NCBI RefSeq assembly: GCF_024710845.1
Contig: NZ_JANJTZ010000051.1
Location: forward strand, 124,001 to 188,000
Length of the DNA: 64,000 bases
Direction of reading: 5' to 3'
Source: Mesorhizobium sp.
GTDB lineage: Bacteria; Pseudomonadota; Alphaproteobacteria; Rhizobiales; Rhizobiaceae
Part shown: one piece after another, positions 26,238-33,747 of the stretch
Position numbering within the stretch: the first letter of the stretch is position 1
Layout: every line of letters starts with the position of its first letter
Made by a program: the position numbers and the translations under genes
The notes under the pieces: model-generated
The model's input: the letters and a program-made list of their open reading frames with translations, nothing else
Told to the model about the DNA's origin: nothing
Database searches by the model: none

Positions 26238-27581
26238 TCATAGCCTCGTCCCGGCGCTCGTGAGCCGGACACTCGCTTCATACCCGGTTCGGCTGCCCGG
26301 CCGCGGCGACCTGAGCGTGAGCCTGCTGCCCATACGGTCGGCGATGGTCGAGACGATGGACAGGCCGATGCCGTTCCCGCGGCCCGCCGCGCCGCTGCGT
26401 TCGAAGCGGTCCGTCAGCCTCGCAAGAGTCTCTGGAGGCACGACGGGGCCGTCATTGGACACCGTCAGAAGGCCGTCGGGGGAAAGGGCCACCTCGACGG
26501 GGGTGGACTGGCTTCCGTGGCGGAGCGCGTTCTCGACCAGATTGCGGCAGAGGATCCCGACCGCATCGGGATCGGCGGCGGACATGACGGGCGTGTCGGG
26601 CCGGCTGAGCAATATCCGGCCGGCCGGCTCGTTCCGGCGCATGTCTGCGATCACGACGTCCAGCGTATCGCGCAGGTCGGACTCCCGATCGAGGTTCAGC
26701 CGTCCGCCTTCCGCACGCGCGAGCTGCATCAGCCGCTCGGCGCGCGCCGTCAGCCTCTTGAGCGCAGCTTCGATATCGGCTCCACGTTGCGCGGTCTGAG
26801 GTTCGGCGGTTTCCTTCTGGATGCGCTGGGCCTGGGCGATCGCTCCGGCGAGCGGAGTCCTGAGTTCGTGGGCTGTATTGGCCGCAAGGCCGCGCTCCGC
26901 CTCGAACGCCGCCCGAAGCCTCTCGAGCAGTGCGTTCATGGTGGCGGCCAGCGGTGCGACCTCGCTCGGCAGGTCGCTGGAGGCAACCGGAGCCAGGTCC
27001 TTTTCGCTCCGGGTCTCCAGCTGTTCCCGGAAAGCTCGCAAAGGCCGGGTGCTCTGTCTTACCGCGAAGGCGATCGCCGCGAACGCGGCCGGAATCACCA
27101 GCAGGACGGGCAGGCCGAGGCCCATCTGCATTTCGCGAACGACCGCGGCCTGATGAGCGAGCGGCTGCGCCATCGTGATGCGGATCGTGCCCTGCAGAGC
27201 CTCTTCGCTGTAGAGGCGGTGCGTCGCCGTCCGGCCGAAGCCCGATCCTCCATAAGGCGGGAAAGTGGAGAGGTCGGCCGCGTGCGACTGGAGCAGGACC
27301 GTGCCCTTGTCGTCCCGGACGACGTAGGTGAAGAGTTCGTCGTGGTTCCGGATCGCCCCGAGCCTCTGGCTGGCGACGTCTCCGTCCTCCCGTCCGACGA
27401 TGTCGAGGACCGCGAGCGGAAGCAGGCGCTGAGCGGTCTCCTGCAGCGAGGAATCGAAGACCTCTTCGATCTCGTGCCTCAACAGGACGGCGGTCGCCCA
27501 GGCGGCACCGATCCAGAACACGAGCAGGATCGCTCCGAGCGACAGGAGCAACCTGCCCTGGAGGCTTCTGGGAGCCCTCAT
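26238..27581 (-). CDS. Two-component sensor histidine kinase, QseC/PmrB-like
   Basis: A 447-residue membrane kinase. Two membrane helices (about 11-34 and 157-174) flank a periplasmic sensor of about 120 residues. A HAMP-like linker follows, then the dimerisation helix with the phosphorylated His238 in NTAHELRTPL, the N box LCRNLVENALRHG and the G boxes ending GRGNGIGLSIVSTIADRMGS. ATG 27579-27581 overlaps the response-regulator stop by 4 bases. It probably senses a redox or metal signal that controls the adjacent cytochrome and flavin operon; the sensor domain has no recognisable ligand motif. Confidence 0.9.
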   Translation of the reverse strand: MRAPRSLQGRLLLSLGAILLVFWIGAAWATAVLLRHEIEEVFDSSLQETAQRLLPLAVLDIVGREDGDVASQRLGAIRNHDELFTYVVRDDKGTVLLQSHAADLSTFPPYGGSGFGRTATHRLYSEEALQGTIRITMAQPLAHQAAVVREMQMGLGLPVLLVIPAAFAAIAFAVRQSTRPLRAFREQLETRSEKDLAPVASSDLPSEVAPLAATMNALLERLRAAFEAERGLAANTAHELRTPLAGAIAQAQRIQKETAEPQTAQRGADIEAALKRLTARAERLMQLARAEGGRLNLDRESDLRDTLDVVIADMRRNEPAGRILLSRPDTPVMSAADPDAVGILCRNLVENALRHGSQSTPVEVALSPDGLLTVSNDGPVVPPETLARLTDRFERSGAAGRGNGIGLSIVSTIADRMGSRLTLRSPRPGSRTGYEASVRLTSAGTRL

Positions 27582-28237
27582 GCCTGAGCGAGCCTGTAGC
27601 CGAGGCCGCGCTCGGTTTCGATCAGGTCCGTGCCGAGCTTCTTTCGCAGGCGGCTCACATGGACCTCGATCGTGTTGCTCTCCACCTCGGCAGCGAAGTC
27701 ATAGAGCTTCTCCTCGAGCTGGGCCTTTGACAGGAGCTGGCCAGGCCGGGTCAGGAATGCCTCGAGCAACGCCCATTCGCGGGCGGTGAGCTGTACAGGC
27801 TTGCCGTCCCGGCCCACGCTCCTGCGGGCGATGTCAATTTCGAGCCCCCGGTGCCGGATGATGGGGTTGGGATTGCCGGAGTATCGCCGGGCGACGGATC
27901 CGATGCGCGCCGACAGTTCGTCGAGATCGAAGGGCTTCACGAGGTAGTCGTCCGCTCCCGCCTTCAAACCCTCGATCCGGTCCGACACCTGGTCGAGGGC
28001 GGTGAGGATGATCACCGGCGTCACGTCTCTCCCGGCTCTCAGGGCCTTGAGGAAGACGATGCCTCTGCCGTCGGGAAGCATCAGGTCGAGCAGGATCAGG
28101 TCGTAGCCCGCGCTCGCCATCGCGTCGCGCGCCGCGTCGATCCGCGTGACCCAGTCGACTGAATAGCCGTCGCCGGCGATCTGGTCGCGCACCGCGGCGC
28201 CCAGCACGGCGTCGTCCTCTATGAGCAGGATTCGCAT
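27578..28237 (-). CDS. OmpR/PhoB-family response regulator, QseB/PmrA-like
   Basis: 219 residues from ATG 28235-28237. The receiver domain has the acid pocket in LLIEDD, the phosphoryl acceptor Asp51 in LLDLMLPDG and Lys101 in DDYLVKPFD. The C-terminal winged helix shows LTAREWALLEAFLTRPG and SNTIEVHVSRLRKKLG, typical of the OmpR class. It is transcribed with the kinase. Its likely binding sites, CTGACG-N5-CTGAAG, lie in its own promoter and upstream of the redox genes. Confidence 0.93.
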   Translation of the reverse strand: MRILLIEDDAVLGAAVRDQIAGDGYSVDWVTRIDAARDAMASAGYDLILLDLMLPDGRGIVFLKALRAGRDVTPVIILTALDQVSDRIEGLKAGADDYLVKPFDLDELSARIGSVARRYSGNPNPIIRHRGLEIDIARRSVGRDGKPVQLTAREWALLEAFLTRPGQLLSKAQLEEKLYDFAAEVESNTIEVHVSRLRKKLGTDLIETERGLGYRLAQA

Positions 28238-28283
28238 ATCCAAGCGCCTTCCGCGGCAATTGGGTCTTTTCTGGTGGGCCAAG

Positions 28284-28300
28284 CTGACGCTCCGCTGAAG
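28284..28300 (+). promoter_or_regulatory. Response-regulator box 1: CTGACG-N5-CTGAAG
   Basis: CTGACG at 28284-28289, five bases, CTGAAG at 28295-28300: a tandem hexamer with 11-base period, the geometry bound by dimers of OmpR/PmrA-type regulators. It lies about 90 bases upstream of the PepSY gene, in the region divergent from the response-regulator gene. With box 2 it forms a symmetrical inverted structure. Confidence 0.6.
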
Positions 28301-28315
28301 AGGATCCCGAACGAA

Positions 28316-28332
28316 CTTCAGGATGCCGTCAG
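28316..28332 (-). promoter_or_regulatory. Response-regulator box 2 (reverse orientation)
   Basis: Read on the minus strand: CTGACG (28332-28327), GCATC, CTGAAG (28321-28316). It is the same box as 28284-28300 in the opposite orientation, separated by 15 bases. The flanks CCAAG and CTTGG extend the outer inverted repeat to 11 bases each side (28279-28289 and 28327-28337). Confidence 0.6.
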
Positions 28333-28381
28333 CTTGGCGGTGCAGGGTCGCCACAAATCCAAGTCAACGGAGTCATGGCCC

Positions 28382-28693
28382 ATGCGGCTCGTCCTGACAA
28401 TTCTCGCATTCGTCGCGGCCTTCCCGGTCGGCAGCGCTTTTGCCGACGCCGAATGCTTCGTGCCGATGGTCGACTGGAAGCCGAGGGAGGCCGTTGCCGC
28501 CCTGGCGGCGCAGAAAGGCTGGACGGTGCGACGGATCAAGATCGACGACGGTTGTTACGAGATCGACGGTACCGATGCCCAGGGCCAAAGAATCGAGGCG
28601 ACCGTTGATCCGGCCACCCTCGAGATACTGGAGATCGAATACAGGGATGACGACGACCATCAGCGTCGCGAGGGAAAGAACCGCCATGACTGA
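28382..28693 (+). CDS. Exported PepSY-domain protein
   Basis: 103 residues from ATG 28382. The signal peptide MRLVLTILAFVAAFPVGSAFA is followed by a single small PepSY domain (about 35-95) with a Cys pair (C24, C57 region). The YEIDGTDAQGQRIEATVDP and EILEIEYRDDDD segments are the usual PepSY strands. The Asp-rich end resembles other PepSY proteins placed beside cytochrome b561. It is probably a periplasmic partner or regulator of the cytochrome. Its stop overlaps the start of the next gene by 8 bases. Confidence 0.8.
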   Translation: MRLVLTILAFVAAFPVGSAFADAECFVPMVDWKPREAVAALAAQKGWTVRRIKIDDGCYEIDGTDAQGQRIEATVDPATLEILEIEYRDDDDHQRREGKNRHD

Positions 28694-29336
28694 GGATATC
28701 CCTGCCAACACCCGCTCCGAAACCGCGGAGAGCCCTGCCAACTGGGTCAGGGTCTGGGATCCGCTCCTCCGCATCTTCCACTGGACCCTGGTCGTTGCCT
28801 TCGCCACGGCATGGCTCACAGCCGACGAGATGCAGTCGGTTCACGAGTTCGCGGGCTACGCGGTCGCGTCACTGATTGGGTTCCGCCTGATCTGGGGCCT
28901 CGTCGGGAGCCGCTACGCCCGCTTCTCGCAGTTCGTTTGCGGGCCGGCCGCCACGCTTTCCTATGTCGGTGACATCGCCAAGGGGCGTGAGCGGCGCTTC
29001 CTCGGCCATAACCCTGCGGGAGCGGCCATGGTGGTCGCCTTGCTGGTAACGTTGTCGGGAACGGCTTTGACAGGCTGGCTGATGGAAGAGCCCGGTCGCG
29101 CCGAGACGGCTGCCCGCCAGTTGCAGTTCGTCGCGCCGGCGTTTGCAGACGACGATGACGACGAAGCGGAGAGTCCACTCAAAGAGGTTCACGAGACGCT
29201 TGCGAACGCGATGCTGCTCCTGATTGCCCTCCATCTGGGTGGCGTTGCTCTCGCTTCGTACCGTCACAGGGAGAATCTCGTCCGCGCCATGGTCACGGGG
29301 CGTAAGAGACCTCCCGGTCGCGGCGATATCGCCTAA
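28686..29336 (+). CDS. Cytochrome b561-type di-heme membrane protein
   Basis: 216 residues from ATG 28686. It is a four-helix cytochrome b561/b6 domain with likely heme-ligand His in RIFHWTLVVAF (about residue 31), VHEFAGYAVASLIGFRLIWG (about 52), and the final helix EVHETLANAMLLLIALHLGGV (about 167 and 183). An acidic loop DDDDDEAESP lies in the last periplasmic or cytosolic turn. Such proteins carry electrons between quinol and periplasmic carriers. It is coupled to the PepSY gene and terminates at the hairpin at 29368. Confidence 0.87.
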   Translation: MTEDIPANTRSETAESPANWVRVWDPLLRIFHWTLVVAFATAWLTADEMQSVHEFAGYAVASLIGFRLIWGLVGSRYARFSQFVCGPAATLSYVGDIAKGRERRFLGHNPAGAAMVVALLVTLSGTALTGWLMEEPGRAETAARQLQFVAPAFADDDDDEAESPLKEVHETLANAMLLLIALHLGGVALASYRHRENLVRAMVTGRKRPPGRGDIA

Positions 29337-29367
29337 TCGAACATCCTGACACGCCGGTGCTTACCAG

Positions 29368-29393
29368 GGCCTCGCCATAACGGCGGGGCCTTT
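29368..29393 (+). terminator. Rho-independent-type terminator after cytochrome b561
   Basis: GGCCTCGCC (29368-29376), loop ATAAC, GGCGGGGCC (29382-29390) form a 9-pair stem with one G-T wobble, followed by TTT and a pyrimidine-rich stretch. It ends the PepSY/cytochrome operon and separates it from the next promoter. Confidence 0.75.
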
Positions 29394-29399
29394 CGCTTC

Positions 29400-29416
29400 C
29401 TGACGGCAAGCTGAAG
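29400..29416 (+). promoter_or_regulatory. Response-regulator box 3: CTGACG-N5-CTGAAG
   Basis: CTGACG (29400-29405), GCAAG, CTGAAG (29411-29416), identical in both hexamers and in spacing to the two boxes near 28300. It lies about 75 bases upstream of the Asp-rich protein gene, immediately after the terminator, where an activator site would be expected. A partial third hexamer in reverse (CCGTCAG) follows near 29431. Confidence 0.6.
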
Positions 29417-29490
29417 CAGAAAGTTCGTTTCCGTCAGGAAGGGATCAGGTGCGGCGTCGAGAACCGTCCTGCAGAAAAGGAGATACTGCC

Positions 29491-29877
29491 ATGAAAAGAA
29501 CATTTGCCATCCTGTTTGCCTCGACCGCGCTGACCGTCGGCGTCGGCCTTCCAGCCTGGAGCGCGATGCATGACGCAGCGCGGCCGCAGGCCTCGCGCGA
29601 GGCCGTCGAGGACGCCTCCGACGAGGGCGCGAACCTGCTGTTCGCCAGCGATGACAGCCGCCGCGACCGGGACCATGGGCGCCGCTTCGGCCGTGGCGAC
29701 GATGACGACGATCATGACGAAGGCGATGACGACGACAGCGACGACGACGACGACGACGATGATGACGACGGCTACCGGAGCGGTGCCGCGGCCGGACCCG
29801 CTCCGGCGGGCACAGTCGCCCCTCCGAACAATGGCCTGTTCGGCAACGGCGCAGCGCCGAAGGTCAAGGTGAACTGA
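29491..29877 (+). CDS. Exported Asp-rich low-complexity protein
   Basis: 128 residues from ATG 29491 (AAAAGGAG upstream). A signal peptide (MKRTFAILFASTALTVGVG...WSA, cut near residue 25) is followed by a charged segment and a tract of almost pure Asp between about residues 68 and 94, interrupted by a few His, Glu, Gly and Ser. The C-terminus is Gly/Pro/Ala-rich. There is no family match. The acidic run could bind Ca2+ or other cations in the periplasm. The coding DNA is a run of gac/gat codons, so length variation between strains is likely. It begins the operon with DUF2271, the PepSY reductase and ApbE. Confidence 0.7.
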   Translation: MKRTFAILFASTALTVGVGLPAWSAMHDAARPQASREAVEDASDEGANLLFASDDSRRDRDHGRRFGRGDDDDDHDEGDDDDSDDDDDDDDDDGYRSGAAAGPAPAGTVAPPNNGLFGNGAAPKVKVN

Positions 29878-29916
29878 GCCACCCGCCACCTTTCCGCGAA
29901 TCCTGGAGACTAGATC

Positions 29917-30387
29917 ATGAGAACGATACTCGCCGCCCTGGCGCTCACCACCGCACTCACGCTTCCTGGCATAGCGTTGGCGCGGCCGGTGACGCTGACG
30001 ACCACCCTGAACAACTATGGCGGCGACGGAGCCTATCTCGCCATCTATGTCACCGATCCAAAGGGCGCCTATGCGGGCACCCTCTGGATGGCGGGAGGTA
30101 AGTCCAAATATTACGAGCATCTCAGCGACTGGTACCGCGCGACGCGCGGCAACATCGCCGAGATCAATGGCATAACGGGTGCCAGCGTTGGGGCAGGACG
30201 CAAGCTCGAGATCACGCTCGACCTGGCTGACGCACTTTTCGATGCCGGCTATACGCTCCATGTGGACGCCGCGGTCGAGGACATGCGCGACAGCCCCAAC
30301 GAAGTCGCTGTGCCGCTCACGTCCAAGGGCGCCGGCCAGTCCGTCAAGGGCCGACGCTACGTCGCCAGCTTTGGCTACGGCATGTGA
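29917..30387 (+). CDS. DUF2271 periplasmic protein, probable flavinylation target
   Basis: 156 residues with signal peptide MRTILAALALTTALTLPGIALA. The DUF2271 body starts RPVTLTTTLNNYGG. Residues 84-90 read NGITGAS, close to the (D/N)GxSGAT motif in which ApbE attaches FMN to the last Ser/Thr (Ser90 here). The gene lies two genes upstream of apbE and next to the PepSY/flavin reductase, so a covalent flavoprotein that carries electrons in the periplasm is the likely role. Flavinylation is inferred from the motif and the neighbours. Confidence 0.8.
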   Translation: MRTILAALALTTALTLPGIALARPVTLTTTLNNYGGDGAYLAIYVTDPKGAYAGTLWMAGGKSKYYEHLSDWYRATRGNIAEINGITGASVGAGRKLEITLDLADALFDAGYTLHVDAAVEDMRDSPNEVAVPLTSKGAGQSVKGRRYVASFGYGM

Positions 30388-30397
30388 GGGCGGACGC

Positions 30398-32605
30398 ATG
30401 ATCCGAGCTCTTCACCGCTGGCCGGGGCTTGTGGCTCTGGCCCTGGTCTCCCTGCTCGCGCTCAGCGGGGCCGCCCTTTCCGTCTTCCCGGCGGCAGAGC
30501 GGCTGGGCGCGTCTCAGGCTGAAGCAACGATGAGCGTTGCCGATCTCGCGACTCGCATCCAGGTCGTCTATCCGGGGGTGGAGCAGATCAAACGCTCCCC
30601 CTCGGGACGCATCACCGCATACTGGTTCGACAACGGAACGCCGGGTTCGGCGGTGGTCGATCCTGCCACGGGGGCGGGTGTCGCCTCCGCCGACCCGAAC
30701 CCGGTCGAGCGCTGGCTGACGAATCTGCACCGCTCGCTGTTCATGGACGACGCCGGCCGCTTCGTCTCGGCTGCCGGGGCTGTCGCCATGCTCGTCCTTG
30801 CCGTCTCGGGAACGATGCTCGTGGCCCGCCGCGCCGGAGGCTGGAGGCGGTGGTTCGCCCCGCTGCGAGGGCCGCTGACGGGACGGATCCATGTCGAGCT
30901 TGCGCGTGGGGCCGTGCTCGGCCTCCTGCTGTCCTCCGCGACCGCGATCTGGATGACGGCGTCGACCTTCGGGTTCCTTCCCGACCAGGCCGTTGTCCCG
31001 GACGTGCCGTCGACGGTGAGCGGGGAGACGGGCATGCCGCTGGCCTCTATGCCGCTGCTGGCGGCAACGCCGGTCGACGCCCTGCGCGAACTGAGCTTTC
31101 CCTATCCCGGCGATGCGACCGACGTGTTCACGCTCAAGACCGATCTCGGCACGGGCTACCTTGACCAGGGCACCGGAGCGACGCTGGGCTGGTCGGACCT
31201 CAGCGGCTGGGAGCGCGCGTCCGAAACGATCTACATGCTGCACACCGGAAAAGGTGCCGCATCGCTCGGCCTGCTGCTCGGACTGATGGCGCTCGCGGTT
31301 CCGGTGATGGGTGTCACCGGCGCCGTCATGTGGCTGGCGGGACGGCGCGGGCGGCCGCGCATCCGCGACAACATCCCGCCGTCGCGCGCCGAGACCGTCA
31401 TCCTCGTCGGAAGCGAGGGCGGCAGCACCTGGGGCTTCGCCGCCACGCTGCACGCTGCCTTGACCCGGGCCGGCCAGCAAGTGCACCTCGCGCCCATGTC
31501 GGCCTTCGACCCGGCCCGGACCGCCGCCGCGCACCGCTATATCGTCCTTGCGGCAACCTATGGCGACGGCGACGCGCCTTCATCCGCGAAGGGGTTCCTC
31601 GACCGGCTGGCTCATCCCGCAGGCGCGCGCGCCGTGTCCATGGCGGTGCTGGGGTTCGGCGACCGCAGCTTCCCGGCCTACTGTGCCTACGCCGAGGCCG
31701 TCGAGGCGGCCGCGAGGGCGAAGGGATGGCCGACGCTCCTGCCTTTCGACACGGTGGACCGCCAGTCGCCGCAGGAGTTCGCACGCTGGGGCCGCGAGCT
31801 CGGCAACGTGCTCGGCATCGATATCGAACTCGACCATCAGCCCGTTCGCCCCGAGACGACTTCTCTCAGGCTCGTCTCGCGGCGCGACTACGGCCAGGAG
31901 GTCCAGGCTCCGACCGCGATCCTGCGCTTCGCCGTCCCGCGCCTGTCCCTTTGGCAGCGCCTCACGCGGAAAGGATTCGCCAGGTTCGAAGCCGGAGACC
32001 TGCTCGGCATCGTGCCAGAGGGTTCGACCCTGCCGCGCTTCTATTCGCTGGCGTCGGGCAGCGGCGACGGCTTCATCGAGATCGTGGTGCGCCGGCACGT
32101 CGGCGGCCTGTGTTCCGGCGCGTTGATGGCACTCGAGCAGGGTGGGACCGTTGCCGCCTTCGTCCGCCGCAACCCCGGCTTCCACCAGGGCACGGGCCAC
32201 GCTCCGTTGATCCTCGTCGGGGCAGGCACGGGACTCGGGCCGCTGGCAGGCTTCATCCGGGCCAATGGTGCGCGCAGGCCAATCCACCTGTTCTTCGGCA
32301 TGCGCCATCCGGACAGCGACTTCCTTTACCGCGAAGATCTCGAGGCCTGGGCGGCCGAGGGCAAGGTCGCGAGCCTCACGACCGCATCGTCACGCGGAGC
32401 GCGGCCGCGCTACGTTCAGGATGCACTCGCTTCCCGCCACCCGGAGATCATCCGCGCGATACGCGACGGTGCGCGCGTGATGGTCTGCGGTGGCCGCGAG
32501 ATGGCCGCCGGGGTTGCCGAAACGATGGCGGGGATTCTGGAACCCCTCGGCATGTCGCCCGCGATGCTCAGGGCGGAGGGACGCTATGTCGAGGACGTCT
32601 ACTGA
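30398..32605 (+). CDS. PepSY-TM / flavodoxin / FAD-NAD(P)H reductase fusion protein
   Basis: 735 residues from ATG 30398, 10 bases after the DUF2271 gene. The N-terminal 330 residues are a PepSY-TM unit: membrane helices near 8-25, 125-145, 170-190 and 285-310, with His in LHRW, NLHRSLF, RIHVEL and MLHTGKG that may bind heme. A flavodoxin-like domain follows (VILVGSEGGSTWGFAATLHAA at about 333-353), then a ferredoxin-reductase module with FAD site RFYSLASGSGDG, LCSGAL and NAD(P) site ILVGAGTGLGPLAGFI. It should move electrons from NADPH across the membrane to periplasmic flavin carriers. The layout resembles sulfite-reductase flavoprotein fused to a PepSY anchor. Confidence 0.85.
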   Translation: MIRALHRWPGLVALALVSLLALSGAALSVFPAAERLGASQAEATMSVADLATRIQVVYPGVEQIKRSPSGRITAYWFDNGTPGSAVVDPATGAGVASADPNPVERWLTNLHRSLFMDDAGRFVSAAGAVAMLVLAVSGTMLVARRAGGWRRWFAPLRGPLTGRIHVELARGAVLGLLLSSATAIWMTASTFGFLPDQAVVPDVPSTVSGETGMPLASMPLLAATPVDALRELSFPYPGDATDVFTLKTDLGTGYLDQGTGATLGWSDLSGWERASETIYMLHTGKGAASLGLLLGLMALAVPVMGVTGAVMWLAGRRGRPRIRDNIPPSRAETVILVGSEGGSTWGFAATLHAALTRAGQQVHLAPMSAFDPARTAAAHRYIVLAATYGDGDAPSSAKGFLDRLAHPAGARAVSMAVLGFGDRSFPAYCAYAEAVEAAARAKGWPTLLPFDTVDRQSPQEFARWGRELGNVLGIDIELDHQPVRPETTSLRLVSRRDYGQEVQAPTAILRFAVPRLSLWQRLTRKGFARFEAGDLLGIVPEGSTLPRFYSLASGSGDGFIEIVVRRHVGGLCSGALMALEQGGTVAAFVRRNPGFHQGTGHAPLILVGAGTGLGPLAGFIRANGARRPIHLFFGMRHPDSDFLYREDLEAWAAEGKVASLTTASSRGARPRYVQDALASRHPEIIRAIRDGARVMVCGGREMAAGVAETMAGILEPLGMSPAMLRAEGRYVEDVY

Positions 32606-33563
32606 TCTCGTGCGTCACGCGCTCAACGGCGCGACGATGGGCACGCGCTGGTCGGCCCTGTTCTATGCGCCGCGCGACCTGGAGGCCGATCCCATTCGAG
32701 ACGCCCTTCAGGCCGCGGTCGACGAAGTCGACGCGCAGATGTCGACATGGAAACCCGACAGCGACCTGAACCGCCTCAACGGCGCCCCTGTGAGAGAATG
32801 GGTGGCCGTCCCCGCATCGCTGATGGACGTCCTGCGGCTCGCCCTGGCGGTCGGCAAGGCATCGGCTGGCGCGTTCGACGTCGGCATGGGCGATGCGGTG
32901 ACGGCCTGGGGCTTCGGCCCGTCCGCCGCCGCGCCCGACCTCATCCGCACGGCCATGGCGGCGCGACGCGTTCCCGCGCATGAGGCGATCGAACTGGGTG
33001 ACGGGAGCGTGCGCAAGCATGCCCCGCTCGCGCTCGACCTAAACGGCATCGCCAAGGGATACGGTGTCGATCGGCTGGCCGAGACGCTCGGCAGGCTTGG
33101 CATCCGCCATGCGCTGGTGGGCATCGACGGCGAGATGCGGGCGATCGGGTCGAAGCCCGACGGCGAGGCCTGGACGGTTGCGGTGGAGCAGCCGGACCCG
33201 ACGCGCCGCGCGCCGCACTCGATCCTGTCCCTGCGGGACTGTGCGGTGGCAACCTCGGGCGATTACCGGCATTGGGTCGAGGTGCAGGGACGGCGACTGT
33301 CGCATACGATGGATCCGCGCAGAGGCGCGCCGCTTCTCGATGCACCCGCCTCCGTCACCGTGCTTGCCCCGACCTGCGCCGACGCCGACGCCTGGGCGAC
33401 GGCCTTGATGGTGCTCGGCGCCGTAGAAGGTGGCGACCTGGCGTGCAAAGCCGGGATCGACGCGCTGTTCCTGCTTCGAGACAAAGGAGATGGTTTCCGC
33501 TCTTGCGGCATCGGGCAGGTGTTCGGGGATGGCCAGACGGCGACCGCGACCGTGGGGAGCTGA
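32586..33563 (+). CDS. apbE: FAD:protein FMN transferase ApbE
   Basis: 325 residues from ATG 32586, overlapping the reductase gene by 20 bases. ApbE motifs: GATMGTRWSALFY at the start, MSTWKPDSDLNRLN (about 51-64), GAFDVGMGDAVTAWGFG (about 95-111), LDLNGIAKGYGVDR (about 146-159), ATSGDYRH and HTMDPRRGAPL with the Mg-binding Asp. It transfers FMN from FAD to Ser/Thr of exported proteins. There is no clear signal peptide or lipobox, whereas many ApbE proteins are periplasmic; it may act before export or the start may be misplaced. The likely target is the DUF2271 protein in the same operon. Confidence 0.9.
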   Translation: MSRTSTDLVRHALNGATMGTRWSALFYAPRDLEADPIRDALQAAVDEVDAQMSTWKPDSDLNRLNGAPVREWVAVPASLMDVLRLALAVGKASAGAFDVGMGDAVTAWGFGPSAAAPDLIRTAMAARRVPAHEAIELGDGSVRKHAPLALDLNGIAKGYGVDRLAETLGRLGIRHALVGIDGEMRAIGSKPDGEAWTVAVEQPDPTRRAPHSILSLRDCAVATSGDYRHWVEVQGRRLSHTMDPRRGAPLLDAPASVTVLAPTCADADAWATALMVLGAVEGGDLACKAGIDALFLLRDKGDGFRSCGIGQVFGDGQTATATVGS

Positions 33564-33704
33564 GAGGCGGTCGAGTGGTCGCTTGTAGAGAGAGCGAGGT
33601 AACCGACCATTAATCTGTCGTCGCCGCAATTTCAGTTGTCGTAACGTAAGGCTCGCCAGTCAAACTCGAATGAGCTATCCTCCAGTTGGTCCCTGCTGTT
33701 TGCA

Positions 33705-33723
33705 ATGCCGGCGGGACCGGCAT
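33705..33723 (+). other. Leader hairpin before the YceI-OmpA gene
   Basis: ATGCCGG-CGGGA-CCGGCAT, a perfect 7-base stem 25 bases before the start codon of the YceI-OmpA gene. No T-run follows. It may affect translation or mRNA stability. Confidence 0.3.
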
Positions 33724-33747
33724 CGGATTTGGTCATTGGAGGTCAAC

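Noticed and set aside
33687-33704. A sigma-54-like element (TTGG...TTTGCA) before the YceI-OmpA gene
   Set aside because: The GG and GC elements are two bases too far apart for a -24/-12 promoter.
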